Assembly: GCF_015461805.1 (NCBI RefSeq)
Contig: NZ_JACVZE010000007.1
Span: forward strand, 310,001 to 374,000
Direction of reading: 5' to 3'
DNA from: Pseudomonas pisciculturae
GTDB lineage: Bacteria; Pseudomonadota; Gammaproteobacteria; Pseudomonadales; Pseudomonadaceae
Length of the DNA: 64,000 bases
Below are positions 24,429 through 32,800 of this stretch, piece by piece (position 1 is the first letter of the stretch; every line of letters starts with the position of its first letter). The notes under the pieces are model-generated. The model saw nothing but the letters and a program-made list of their open reading frames with translations, searched no databases and was not told where the DNA came from. The translations under genes were made by a program, and so were the position numbers.

Positions 24429-25214
24429 ATGAAGAAACTTGTGCTGTTGGGCGCCCTGGCGCTGTCTGTGCTGTCCATGCAGGCTTTCGCTGAAGGCAAG
24501 CCTCTGAAAATTGGTATCGAAGCAGCTTACCCTCCGTTTGCCTCCAAGGCGCCGGATGGCAGCATCGTCGGTTTTGACTACGACATCGGCAACGCCCTGT
24601 GCGAGCAGATGCAAGTCAAATGCACGTGGGTTGAGCAAGAGTTCGACGGCCTGATCCCTGCGCTCAAAGTGCGCAAGATCGACGCGATCCTGTCGTCCAT
24701 GTCCATCACTGACGACCGCAAGAAATCCGTGGACTTCACCAACCGTTACTACCTGAGCCCGGCGCAGTTGGTGATGAAGCAAGGCACCACTGTCAGCGAT
24801 AGCCTGGATGAATTGAAAGGCAAGAAGATCGGCGTGCAGCGCGGTTCGATCCACGACCGTTTCGCCAAGGAAGTCCTGGCGCCTAAAGGTGCAACCGTTG
24901 TGCCTTACAGCTCGCAGAACGAAATCTACCTGGACGTGGAGGCCGGTCGCCTCGACGGCACCGTGGCTGACGCTACCCTGTTGCAGGAAGGTTTCCTCGA
25001 TACCCCAGCGGGCAAAGGCTACGCGTTCGTAGGCCCACAGTTCACCGACGTCAAATACTTCGGCGAAGGCATCGGCATCGCGGTACGCAAGGGCGACAAG
25101 GAAAACCTGGAGCGCATCAACGCTGCCATTGCCGCGATCCGCGCCAACGGCAAGTACAAGGCTATCCAGGATAAGTACTTCAACTTCGACATTTACGGCC
25201 CTGAAGCCAAGTAA
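24429..25214 (+). CDS. aotJ: Arginine/ornithine ABC transporter, periplasmic binding protein
   Basis: Captures arginine and ornithine in the periplasm for the AotQMP transporter. It has 261 residues with a signal peptide about 1-22 (LVLLGALALSVLSMQAFAEG). SBP_bac_3 fold: LKIGIEAAYPPFASKAPDGSIVGFDYDIGNALCE at the N-terminus, SMSITDDRKKSVDFTNRYY and the GVQRGS...LDGTVADATL lobe, as in HisJ/ArgT. The ATG at 24429 has GGAG upstream; an in-frame ATG at 24378 would bury the signal peptide. First gene of aotJQMOP. Confidence 0.93.
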   Translation: MKKLVLLGALALSVLSMQAFAEGKPLKIGIEAAYPPFASKAPDGSIVGFDYDIGNALCEQMQVKCTWVEQEFDGLIPALKVRKIDAILSSMSITDDRKKSVDFTNRYYLSPAQLVMKQGTTVSDSLDELKGKKIGVQRGSIHDRFAKEVLAPKGATVVPYSSQNEIYLDVEAGRLDGTVADATLLQEGFLDTPAGKGYAFVGPQFTDVKYFGEGIGIAVRKGDKENLERINAAIAAIRANGKYKAIQDKYFNFDIYGPEAK

Positions 25215-25305
25215 ATCGTCTTAGCTGTCTGTCTGAAATGGCGCAAGCAACAGAATTCCTGCGGTTTGCGCCATTTTTTCACCCCCCTTTTCGAGGACCT
25301 GAATC

Positions 25306-25995
25306 ATGTTGAAAGGCTACGGGGCCGTCATCCTCGATGGCGCATGGTTGACGCTTCAGCTCGCCTTGTCGTCCATGGCCTTGGCCATTGTTCTGGGTCT
25401 GATCGGGGTCGCGTTACGCCTGTCGCCGGTGCGCTGGTTGGCCTGGCTGGGTGACTTGTACTCCACGGTGATCCGTGGGATCCCTGACCTGGTGCTGATC
25501 CTGCTGATTTTCTACGGCGGCCAGGACTTGCTCAACCGCGTCGCGCCGATGCTCGGCTACGACGACTATATCGACTTGAACCCCTTGGCCGCCGGTATCG
25601 GCACCCTGGGTTTCATCTTTGGCGCCTACCTGTCGGAAACCTTCCGCGGCGCCTTCATGGCCATTCCCAAGGGCCAGGCCGAGGCGGGCCTTGCGTACGG
25701 CATGAGTAGCTTCCAGGTGTTTTTCCGGGTGATGGTGCCGCAGATGATTCGTCTGGCGATCCCCGGCTTCACCAACAACTGGCTGGTACTCACCAAGGCC
25801 ACTGCGCTGATCTCGGTGGTGGGCCTGCAAGACATGATGTTCAAGGCCAAGCAGGCGGCAGATGCCACCCGCGAGCCTTTTACCTTCTTCCTCGCAGTGG
25901 CAGCGATGTACCTGGTGATCACCAGTGTGTCGTTGCTGGCCCTGCGCTATCTTGAGAAGCGCTACTCGGTAGGCGTAAGGGCGGCTGATCTATGA
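25306..25995 (+). CDS. aotQ: Arginine/ornithine ABC transporter permease AotQ
   Basis: Inner-membrane permease of 229 residues (HisQ type) with about five membrane helices and the HEAA/EAA loop GQAEAGLAYGMSSFQVFFRVMVPQMIR that docks on the ATPase. RBS GAGGA before the ATG at 25306. It overlaps aotM by four bases (ATGA), so translation is coupled. Confidence 0.93.
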   Translation: MLKGYGAVILDGAWLTLQLALSSMALAIVLGLIGVALRLSPVRWLAWLGDLYSTVIRGIPDLVLILLIFYGGQDLLNRVAPMLGYDDYIDLNPLAAGIGTLGFIFGAYLSETFRGAFMAIPKGQAEAGLAYGMSSFQVFFRVMVPQMIRLAIPGFTNNWLVLTKATALISVVGLQDMMFKAKQAADATREPFTFFLAVAAMYLVITSVSLLALRYLEKRYSVGVRAADL

Positions 25996-26690
25996 TCTTC
26001 GACTACAACGTCATCTGGGAGGCCATGCCGCTGTACCTTGGCGGCCTGCTGACCACCCTCAAATTGCTCGCTATCTCGTTGTTTTTCGGCCTGCTCGCCG
26101 CCTTGCCCCTGGGCTTGATGCGGGTGTCCAAGCAGCCGGTGGTCAACGGTGCCGCCTGGCTCTACACCTATGTGATTCGCGGCACGCCGATGTTGGTGCA
26201 GCTGTTTTTGATCTACTACGGTTTGGCCCAGTTCGAAGCGGTGCGCGAAAGCTTCCTGTGGCCGTTGCTGTCCAGCGCTACGTTCTGTGCGTGCCTGGCG
26301 TTTGCGATCAATACCAGCGCCTACACCGCCGAGATTATTGCCGGTAGCCTCAAGGCCACCCCCAATGGCGAGATCGAAGCGGCCAAGGCCATGGGCATGT
26401 CGCGCTATAAGCTGTACCGCCGCATCCTGCTGCCATCGGCCCTGCGCCGGGCGCTGCCGCAGTACAGCAACGAAGTGATCATGATGTTGCAGACCACCAG
26501 CCTGGCCTCCATCGTGACCTTGATTGACATCACCGGTGCCGCACGCACGGTGAACGCCCAGTTTTACCTGCCGTTCGAAGCCTATATCACCGCTGGCCTG
26601 TTCTACCTGTGCCTGACCTTCATCCTGGTGCGCTTGTTCAAGTTGGCCGAGCGCCGCTGGCTGAGCTACCTGGCTCCACGGAAGCACTGA
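25992..26690 (+). CDS. aotM: Arginine/ornithine ABC transporter permease AotM
   Basis: Second permease (HisM type), 232 residues, with about five membrane helices and the EAA loop GEIEAAKAMGMSRYKLYRRILLPSALRRALP. It pairs with AotQ to form the channel. Only one base separates its stop from the aotO start. Confidence 0.93.
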   Translation: MIFDYNVIWEAMPLYLGGLLTTLKLLAISLFFGLLAALPLGLMRVSKQPVVNGAAWLYTYVIRGTPMLVQLFLIYYGLAQFEAVRESFLWPLLSSATFCACLAFAINTSAYTAEIIAGSLKATPNGEIEAAKAMGMSRYKLYRRILLPSALRRALPQYSNEVIMMLQTTSLASIVTLIDITGAARTVNAQFYLPFEAYITAGLFYLCLTFILVRLFKLAERRWLSYLAPRKH

Positions 26691-26691
26691 T

Positions 26692-27804
26692 ATGCAGCGA
26701 ATTGATCACCTGTTGCCTTGGAGTCACCTGGGCTGCGAGCGCCAGCTGAGCGTGTTTCGTTTCGGCAAGGGCGAGCGCAAGGCCTATATCCAGGCCAGCT
26801 TGCACGCCGATGAATTGCCGGGCATGCGTGCCGCCTGGGAGCTGAAAAAGCGCCTGACCGAACTTGAAGAGCAGGGCGCCCTGAACGGCGTAATCGAGTT
26901 GGTGCCGGTGGCCAACCCGATGGGCCTGGGGCAGTTGCTGCAAGGCAGCCACCAGGGGCGTTTCGAGATTGGCAGCGGCAAGAATTTCAACCGCGACTTC
27001 GTTGAGTTGAGCGAGCCGGTGGCAACCTTGCTGGAAGGCAAGCTGGGGGATGATCCCCACGCCAACGTGCGCTTGATTCGCCAAGCCATGACCGATGCCC
27101 TCGACGCATTACCCGAGCCAAGCAGCCAGTTGCAAGGCATGCAGCGCGTACTGCTGAGCCACGCCTGCACGGCCGATGTGGTGCTCGACCTGCATTGCGA
27201 CGCCGAAGCCGCGCTGCACATGTACGCGTTGCCGCAGCACTGGCCGCAGTGGCGTTCGCTGTCGGCGCATTTGAATGTGAAGGTTGGCTTGCTGGCGGAA
27301 GATTCCGGCGGCAGTTCGTTCGATGAGGCCTGCTCGTTGCCGTGGTTGCGTTTGGCCCGGGCGTTCCCCGAGGCGCAGATTCCGCTGGCGTGCCTGGCGA
27401 CTACCCTGGAGTTGGGCGGGCAAGCCGATACCGGCCGTGACGAGGCGATCTTCCACGCCGAAGGCATCCTCGCGTTCCTGGCCGAGCAAGGCTTGATCAA
27501 GGGCGAATGGCCTGCGCCCCAACACGAGCCTTGCGAAGGCCTGCCCTTCGAAGGCACCGAATTGCTGTTCGCGCCCCACGCCGGGGTGATCAGTTACCTG
27601 CGTAAAGCCGGTGACTGGGTAGAAACCGGCGAGCCGATTTTTGAAGTGATTGATCCCCTGGAAGACCGCGTCAGCATCATCCGCGCGGGCACGTCTGGGG
27701 TGTTGTTTGCCGTTGAACGGCTGCGTTATGCCCAAGCGGGTTTCTGGCTGGCCAAGGTGGCGGGGCGCGAAGCGCTGCGTCACGGGCGCTTGCTCAACGA
27801 CTGA
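26692..27804 (+). CDS. aotO: AotO, succinylglutamate desuccinylase/aspartoacylase-family protein
   Basis: A 370-residue zinc hydrolase-like protein within the transport operon. Zinc-ligand motif LHADELPG (His38, Glu41 region), a NFNRDF substrate-binding segment and the third ligand in VLDLHCD. The C-terminal 80 residues form a biotinyl-like hammerhead (HAGVISYLRKAGDWVETGEPIFEVIDP). It belongs to the M14/AstE-AspA group; an N-acyl amino-acid hydrolase role is likely but unproven. In P. aeruginosa it is reported as not needed for uptake (from memory). Confidence 0.88.
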   Translation: MQRIDHLLPWSHLGCERQLSVFRFGKGERKAYIQASLHADELPGMRAAWELKKRLTELEEQGALNGVIELVPVANPMGLGQLLQGSHQGRFEIGSGKNFNRDFVELSEPVATLLEGKLGDDPHANVRLIRQAMTDALDALPEPSSQLQGMQRVLLSHACTADVVLDLHCDAEAALHMYALPQHWPQWRSLSAHLNVKVGLLAEDSGGSSFDEACSLPWLRLARAFPEAQIPLACLATTLELGGQADTGRDEAIFHAEGILAFLAEQGLIKGEWPAPQHEPCEGLPFEGTELLFAPHAGVISYLRKAGDWVETGEPIFEVIDPLEDRVSIIRAGTSGVLFAVERLRYAQAGFWLAKVAGREALRHGRLLND

Positions 27805-27831
27805 CCACCTGTTTTTGTGAGAACCGACCGC

Positions 27832-28596
27832 ATGTACAAACTTGAAGTCCAAGACCTGCATAAACGCTATGGCAGTCATGAAGTGCTCAAAGGCGTGTCC
27901 CTGGCCGCCGCCGCCGGTGATGTGATCAGCATCATCGGTTCCAGTGGTTCGGGCAAAAGTACCTTTTTGCGCTGCATCAACCTGCTGGAGCAACCTCACG
28001 CCGGCAAGATTCTGCTCAACAATGAAGAGCTGAAGCTGGTGGCCAACAAGGACGGCGCCCTTAAGGCTGCCGACCCAAAACAACTGCAACGCATGCGTTC
28101 GCGCCTGTCGATGGTGTTTCAGCATTTCAACCTGTGGTCGCACATGACCGCGCTTGAAAACGTGATGGAAGCCCCGGTGCACGTGCTGGGCATGTCGAAG
28201 AAAGAAGCCCGTGAAAAGGCCGAGCATTACCTGGCCAAGGTCGGTGTGGGCCATCGTAAGGATGCGTTCCCGGGCCATATGTCTGGCGGTGAGCAGCAGC
28301 GCGTGGCGATCGCCCGTGCCCTGGCGATGGAGCCTGAGGTGATGCTGTTCGATGAGCCTACCTCGGCCCTCGACCCGGAGCTGGTGGGTGAAGTGCTCAA
28401 GGTGATGCAGGACCTGGCCCAGGAAGGCCGCACCATGGTGGTGGTGACCCACGAAATGGGTTTTGCTCGTGAAGTGTCGAACCAGTTGGTGTTTTTGCAC
28501 AAAGGCATTGTTGAAGAGTGTGGCAACCCGCGGGAAGTGTTGGTGAACCCGCAGTCGGAGCGACTTCAGCAGTTCCTCTCCGGCAGCTTGAAATAA
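27832..28596 (+). CDS. aotP: Arginine/ornithine ABC transporter ATPase
   Basis: Cytoplasmic ATPase of 254 residues that powers AotQM. Walker A GSSGSGKS (about 39-46), Q-loop QHFNLW, signature MSGGEQQRVAIARAL (about 151-165), Walker B VMLFDEPTSALD (about 174-185), H-loop VVTHEMGFA. Start ATG at 27832 (MYKLEVQDLHKRYG) rather than the in-frame ATG-like codon at 27817. Confidence 0.94.
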   Translation: MYKLEVQDLHKRYGSHEVLKGVSLAAAAGDVISIIGSSGSGKSTFLRCINLLEQPHAGKILLNNEELKLVANKDGALKAADPKQLQRMRSRLSMVFQHFNLWSHMTALENVMEAPVHVLGMSKKEAREKAEHYLAKVGVGHRKDAFPGHMSGGEQQRVAIARALAMEPEVMLFDEPTSALDPELVGEVLKVMQDLAQEGRTMVVVTHEMGFAREVSNQLVFLHKGIVEECGNPREVLVNPQSERLQQFLSGSLK

Positions 28597-28661
28597 TCAA
28601 GGCTGCTTTTGTGCACTGAAGTAGTGCATTCTTTGCAGCTTTAAGGTTCGATCCAATTCCC

Positions 28662-28750
28662 TGTGGGAGCTGGCTTGGCTGCGATAGCGGTGTATCAGAA
28701 ACAGATGTGCCAACTGACCCACCGCTATCGCAGGCAAGCCAGCTCCCACA
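28662..28750. repeat. REPIN (inverted REP pair)
   Basis: TGTGGGAGCTGGCTTGGCTG at the left and the inverted GGCAAGCCAGCTCCCACA at the right. Variant arms (GCTGGCTTG) differ from the GGGGGCTTG class elsewhere in the window. It lies between aotP and argR. Confidence 0.9.
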
Positions 28751-28844
28751 TTTGGAAACTCATCAGCTTTAAAGATTTGTGTTGGTTTCCGGGCTAGCAT
28801 TGGCCCTTGTCTTCATTACCGTTACTGGCTTCGGATAGCACTCC

Positions 28845-29825
28845 ATGACCGCCCATAAAATTGGTTTCCTGATTTGGCCCAGCACAAAAGCACTCACGCT
28901 TGCGCTGGCTGAGGAGGCCTTGCGCGTTGCCCAGCGGGTGCATCCGGACGTGGTCTACGAGCTGTCGTTCTTGCTTGCCGAACCAGCCATCGATGGCGCC
29001 TGGCAACTACCGGGCGAGCCGTGGGCGGGTAAGCTCGAAGGTTTCCAGAAGCTTTTCCTGCTGGCAGACGAGCCGCCGGTTGCCATCGCTTCTCAACTGA
29101 GCACCGCCCTCAAGCAGTTGGTGCGGGCTGGGTGTGTGATCGGCGGTCTGTCAGCCGGTGTGTACCCATTGGCCCAGCTCGGTCTGCTCGACGGCTACCG
29201 CGCCGCCGTGCATTGGCGCTGGCAGGACGATTTCGCCGAACGCTTCCCCAAGGTTATCGCCACCAGCCACCTGTTTGACTGGGACCGCGACCGCCTCAGC
29301 GCCTGCGGTGGCATGTCGGTACTCGACCTGCTGCTGGCGGTGTTGGCCCGTGACCACGGCGCCGAACTGGCCGGCGCGGTCTCTGAAGAGTTGGTGGTGG
29401 AGCGCATCCGTGAAGGCGGCGAGCGCCAGCGTATCCCATTGCAAAACCGCCTGGGTTCCAGCCACCCGAAGCTGACCCAGGCTGTTCTGTTGATGGAGGC
29501 GAATATCGAAGAGCCGCTGACCACCGACGAGATCGCCCAGCACGTGTGCGTGTCGCGACGACAACTCGAACGCATCTTCAAGCAATACCTCAACCGTGTT
29601 CCCAGTCAGTACTACCTGGAACTGCGCCTCAACAAGGCGCGCCAGATGCTCATGCAGACCAGCAAGTCGATCATCCAGATCGGCCTGTCGTGCGGCTTCT
29701 CCTCGGGGCCACACTTCTCCAGCGCCTACCGCAATTTCTTCGGCGCCACGCCGCGTGAAGACCGTAACCAGCGGCGTAGCAGCAGCCCATTCGAGTTGTC
29801 GTCGGTGCCGGCCGAACGCGGCTGA
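28845..29825 (+). CDS. argR: ArgR, arginine-responsive AraC-family regulator
   Basis: A 326-residue regulator of arginine uptake and catabolism in Pseudomonas (unrelated to E. coli ArgR). The N-terminal DJ-1/PfpI-like sensor domain (about 8-190; CVIGGLSAGVYPLAQLGLL, SACGGMSVLDLLL) is followed by an AraC double helix-turn-helix (about 215-310; LTTDEIAQHVCVSRRQLERIFKQYL and IIQIGLSCGFSSGPHFSSAYRNFFG). It is in place behind aotJQMOP as in PAO1. Candidate ArgR sites lie upstream of aotJ and aruC. Its stop is only 3 bp from the convergent giant gene. Confidence 0.95.
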   Translation: MTAHKIGFLIWPSTKALTLALAEEALRVAQRVHPDVVYELSFLLAEPAIDGAWQLPGEPWAGKLEGFQKLFLLADEPPVAIASQLSTALKQLVRAGCVIGGLSAGVYPLAQLGLLDGYRAAVHWRWQDDFAERFPKVIATSHLFDWDRDRLSACGGMSVLDLLLAVLARDHGAELAGAVSEELVVERIREGGERQRIPLQNRLGSSHPKLTQAVLLMEANIEEPLTTDEIAQHVCVSRRQLERIFKQYLNRVPSQYYLELRLNKARQMLMQTSKSIIQIGLSCGFSSGPHFSSAYRNFFGATPREDRNQRRSSSPFELSSVPAERG

Positions 29826-29828
29826 TCG

Positions 29829-32800
29829 TTATTCTTCCATGGGCACCGGTGAACCGCGCACTACCAGCGGGTTGCCGTTTGCATCCAGGCCCGCTGCCGC
29901 CACCGCCAAGTCGTCGCCGGTTTGTACGTAGTACTGCCTGAGGATGTCCAGGCTCGATGCCGACAATGGGTTACCGCTCAGGTCTGATGCGGCGTCGAGT
30001 TGCGTGGCCAGTTGCAGAAAGCCCGCAGGAATCTCTTCGATCAAGTTGTCGCTCAAGTCCAGGGTGCGCAGCTCACGCAAGGCGACCAGCCCACTGGGCA
30101 TTTCAGTGATGTCAGTGTCTGGCAGGTGCAGCACTTCCAGTTCAGACAGCTGACTGACGTCAGGCGTGAGGCCCAGCAGGTTGCCGCCCAAGTCCAGGTA
30201 TTGCAGGTTCCTCATCCCTGACAGGGCATCGACACTGGTTGGCGTCAGGTGGATAGCTGACTCGGTCAGGCTCAGGGCGTTGAGTTCAGTCAGGCTGAGC
30301 GCGGTGAGGGGAATATCGCCCAGGCTGAATCGCGTGATGACCAGACTCTTGAGTTTAGGGAAACATTTGAGCAGCCCGTCGATACGGGTGGTGGTGCCAT
30401 TGCCTTCAAGGTCGATGGTTGTCACATGGTCAAACCGGGCGCTCAATTCGGGCAGCTCGCCCAGTATCGGCACTTCAAGCGCCAGCTTATGGGTAGGCCC
30501 AAAGCTGTCGTTGTTGTCGTCCAGTTCGATTTCGCGGCGCCAGGCTTCTTCGAGCAGCGCTTTGAATGCCCGGCGATTGAGCTGATCCTGTGCCCGCGTT
30601 TGTTCATCCAGTGGCGCGTCCATGACCGGGTGCCGTTCTGGAACATTCACCACCCATTCCTCAAGGTCGGTGCGCAGTTGTGCGTATTCGGCTTCAAGTT
30701 GTCCGATGGCAGGCTCAGCCGCATCCAGGTCACCGGGTAGCTCAAAGAAAAAGCTGTTGGCTTCGCTTTCGGTGAAGGTGGGGTACAGCGCTTGAATCCT
30801 GCCTCGCGGCGCTGCCGGGGCATCGACGCGCCAATGCTCGCCAGTACGTTGGCAATGGCGTTTGATCTGTGCCAGTGCCGCGCGGCTCAGTGGGTTGTGG
30901 GAGAGGTCAAAGCTAGCGGTTACTGCGTCGGGCAGTTTGAACGCACTGTCGGGCACTTGGGTGATGAGGTTGTAGCTCAGGTTGACATGTTGGCGCTCCA
31001 CGGCCGTCAGCAGGCTGTCGGGGATTGCAGTCAGGCCGGTTGCTTCAAGGCCGATAGTGGAAAGCCTGGGCAGCGCGCCGAAGTCGGGGAGTTGCCCCAG
31101 TGGGTTATGGCTTACGTCCAGCGTCCGCAGTTCGCTCAGTGTGGCCAGTGAAGCGGTACTCTCAGTTGATAGTGTGATCGTGCAATGGGGCAGGCGCAAC
31201 GATGAAAGTTGAGGCAAGTCCCATAGCGAAGCAGGAATGTCACCCATCACGTAACCCTCGATATACAAGTGGTTAAGGGTTGGGAAGCCTCTGAAGAACA
31301 GCGAGGACTCCAAGGGGAATGGACCCTGCGCGCCCTTCAGGCGCAATGAAGAGACGTGCCTGAAAATGCCGCTGTCGAGTGACGGGAATGTACCCGTTAA
31401 CGGTTGCGGGCCTTCCAGAGCGAACGTAGGAATGGCCTGTGGGCTGCTCACGTCCAGTGGACCCTCTCGGCGCCAGCAAGCGAGAAGTTCCTCTTTGAAA
31501 TCCTCCCGCCGGATTTGCTCTTGCGCAGCGGGTGCCTCCCTTGCCCAGGCATCCAGCCTGTCGGATAGACCGGCATATTCGCCTTCCAGTCGTGCCAGTT
31601 CGATCTGGCCCATTTCAATAGTGCCGGGTAGGCCGAAGATGAATCGGTTGACCTCGTTCACGCTGAAGTCCGGGAAGAGCGTCTTGACTTGCTGAATATC
31701 GATTGCCAAGGCGTCAATGTCCCAATAGCGACCTGTTCGTTGGTAATAGCTTTTCACCTGCTCCAGGGTCGCTCGCGACAGGGGGTTGCCCGACAGATCG
31801 AAGGTGGTTGGAGTGTTGGCGGGCAGCTCGAACAGCTCGGAAGGCAGTTGCGTGATCTGGTTTCTGGACAGCACTGCCAGCTCCAGCGATGCCCGGCTGA
31901 GCAGGCCGACAGGTACGGTGGAAATAGTGGTCTCGGACAGGTCCAGATAGCGCAGGTCAATCATGCGTTCAATGTTGGGGGTCAATCCCAGCGGGTTATT
32001 GTACAAGTCCAGGGTTCGAAGCCTGCTCATGGCCGTCAGCGCGTTCAGGCTGTCGGGTGTGAGGGTGATGCCGCAGTCGCTGAGGACCAATGTGTTAAGG
32101 CGCGGCATTGCGCTGAGACTGGCTGGCAGCTGACCCAGTTGGGCATTGACGAGGCTAAGGTGGCGAGCATTGGGGAAGCTACGCAAAAAGCCATCGACAT
32201 TCAGTACGGTCTGGTGGCCGTTGAGTTCGAGGTACGAAATGTGCTCGAAATTGGCCTGCAGCGCCGGCAGGTCTCCAAAGAGAACGGCGCGTGATTTGAA
32301 TCGCTGACCGTTTTGGGTAGGAAGCTCGAAGTAGGCGTCTATCTCGGTTTCCCGGCGCCAGGCGCTTAAGAGTTCCCGCCAGAAAAGGACACGATTTTGA
32401 CGCACATCACTGTATTCCTGGCGACCCATAGTCACCTCCGAGCCTGGGTAGCGGCGCGGGGTGTCTTCTGTCCAGCGGGCCATGTCGTGATTGAGTTGCC
32501 GATACTCTTGGCGCAGGGCGGTTAATGCCGGCACGGCCCCGCCCGGGTGATTGTCGAGCGCCAGAATCATCTCATCGATTTGCGCATCGGTATGGGCGGG
32601 GTACAGTTCCCTTGCCAACGCCTGTACGTTGGGTTGTTCAGCCGGTGCCGGTGGGTAGTTGTCCATGCCCAGCAGGCGCATGTGGGTACGGGTGTCGGTG
32701 GGCGCGCGCGCGGGCTCTGCGGTGATCAGCGTTCGCAACGGCGCGCGCTCCAGTGCATGGGCGCGCAGCGCCAGGCGCAGGGCCGGGCCTTGGCCGATGC

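Noticed and set aside
27109..28500. 463-codon minus-strand open frame opposite aotO/aotP
   Set aside because: Shadow of two well-identified genes.
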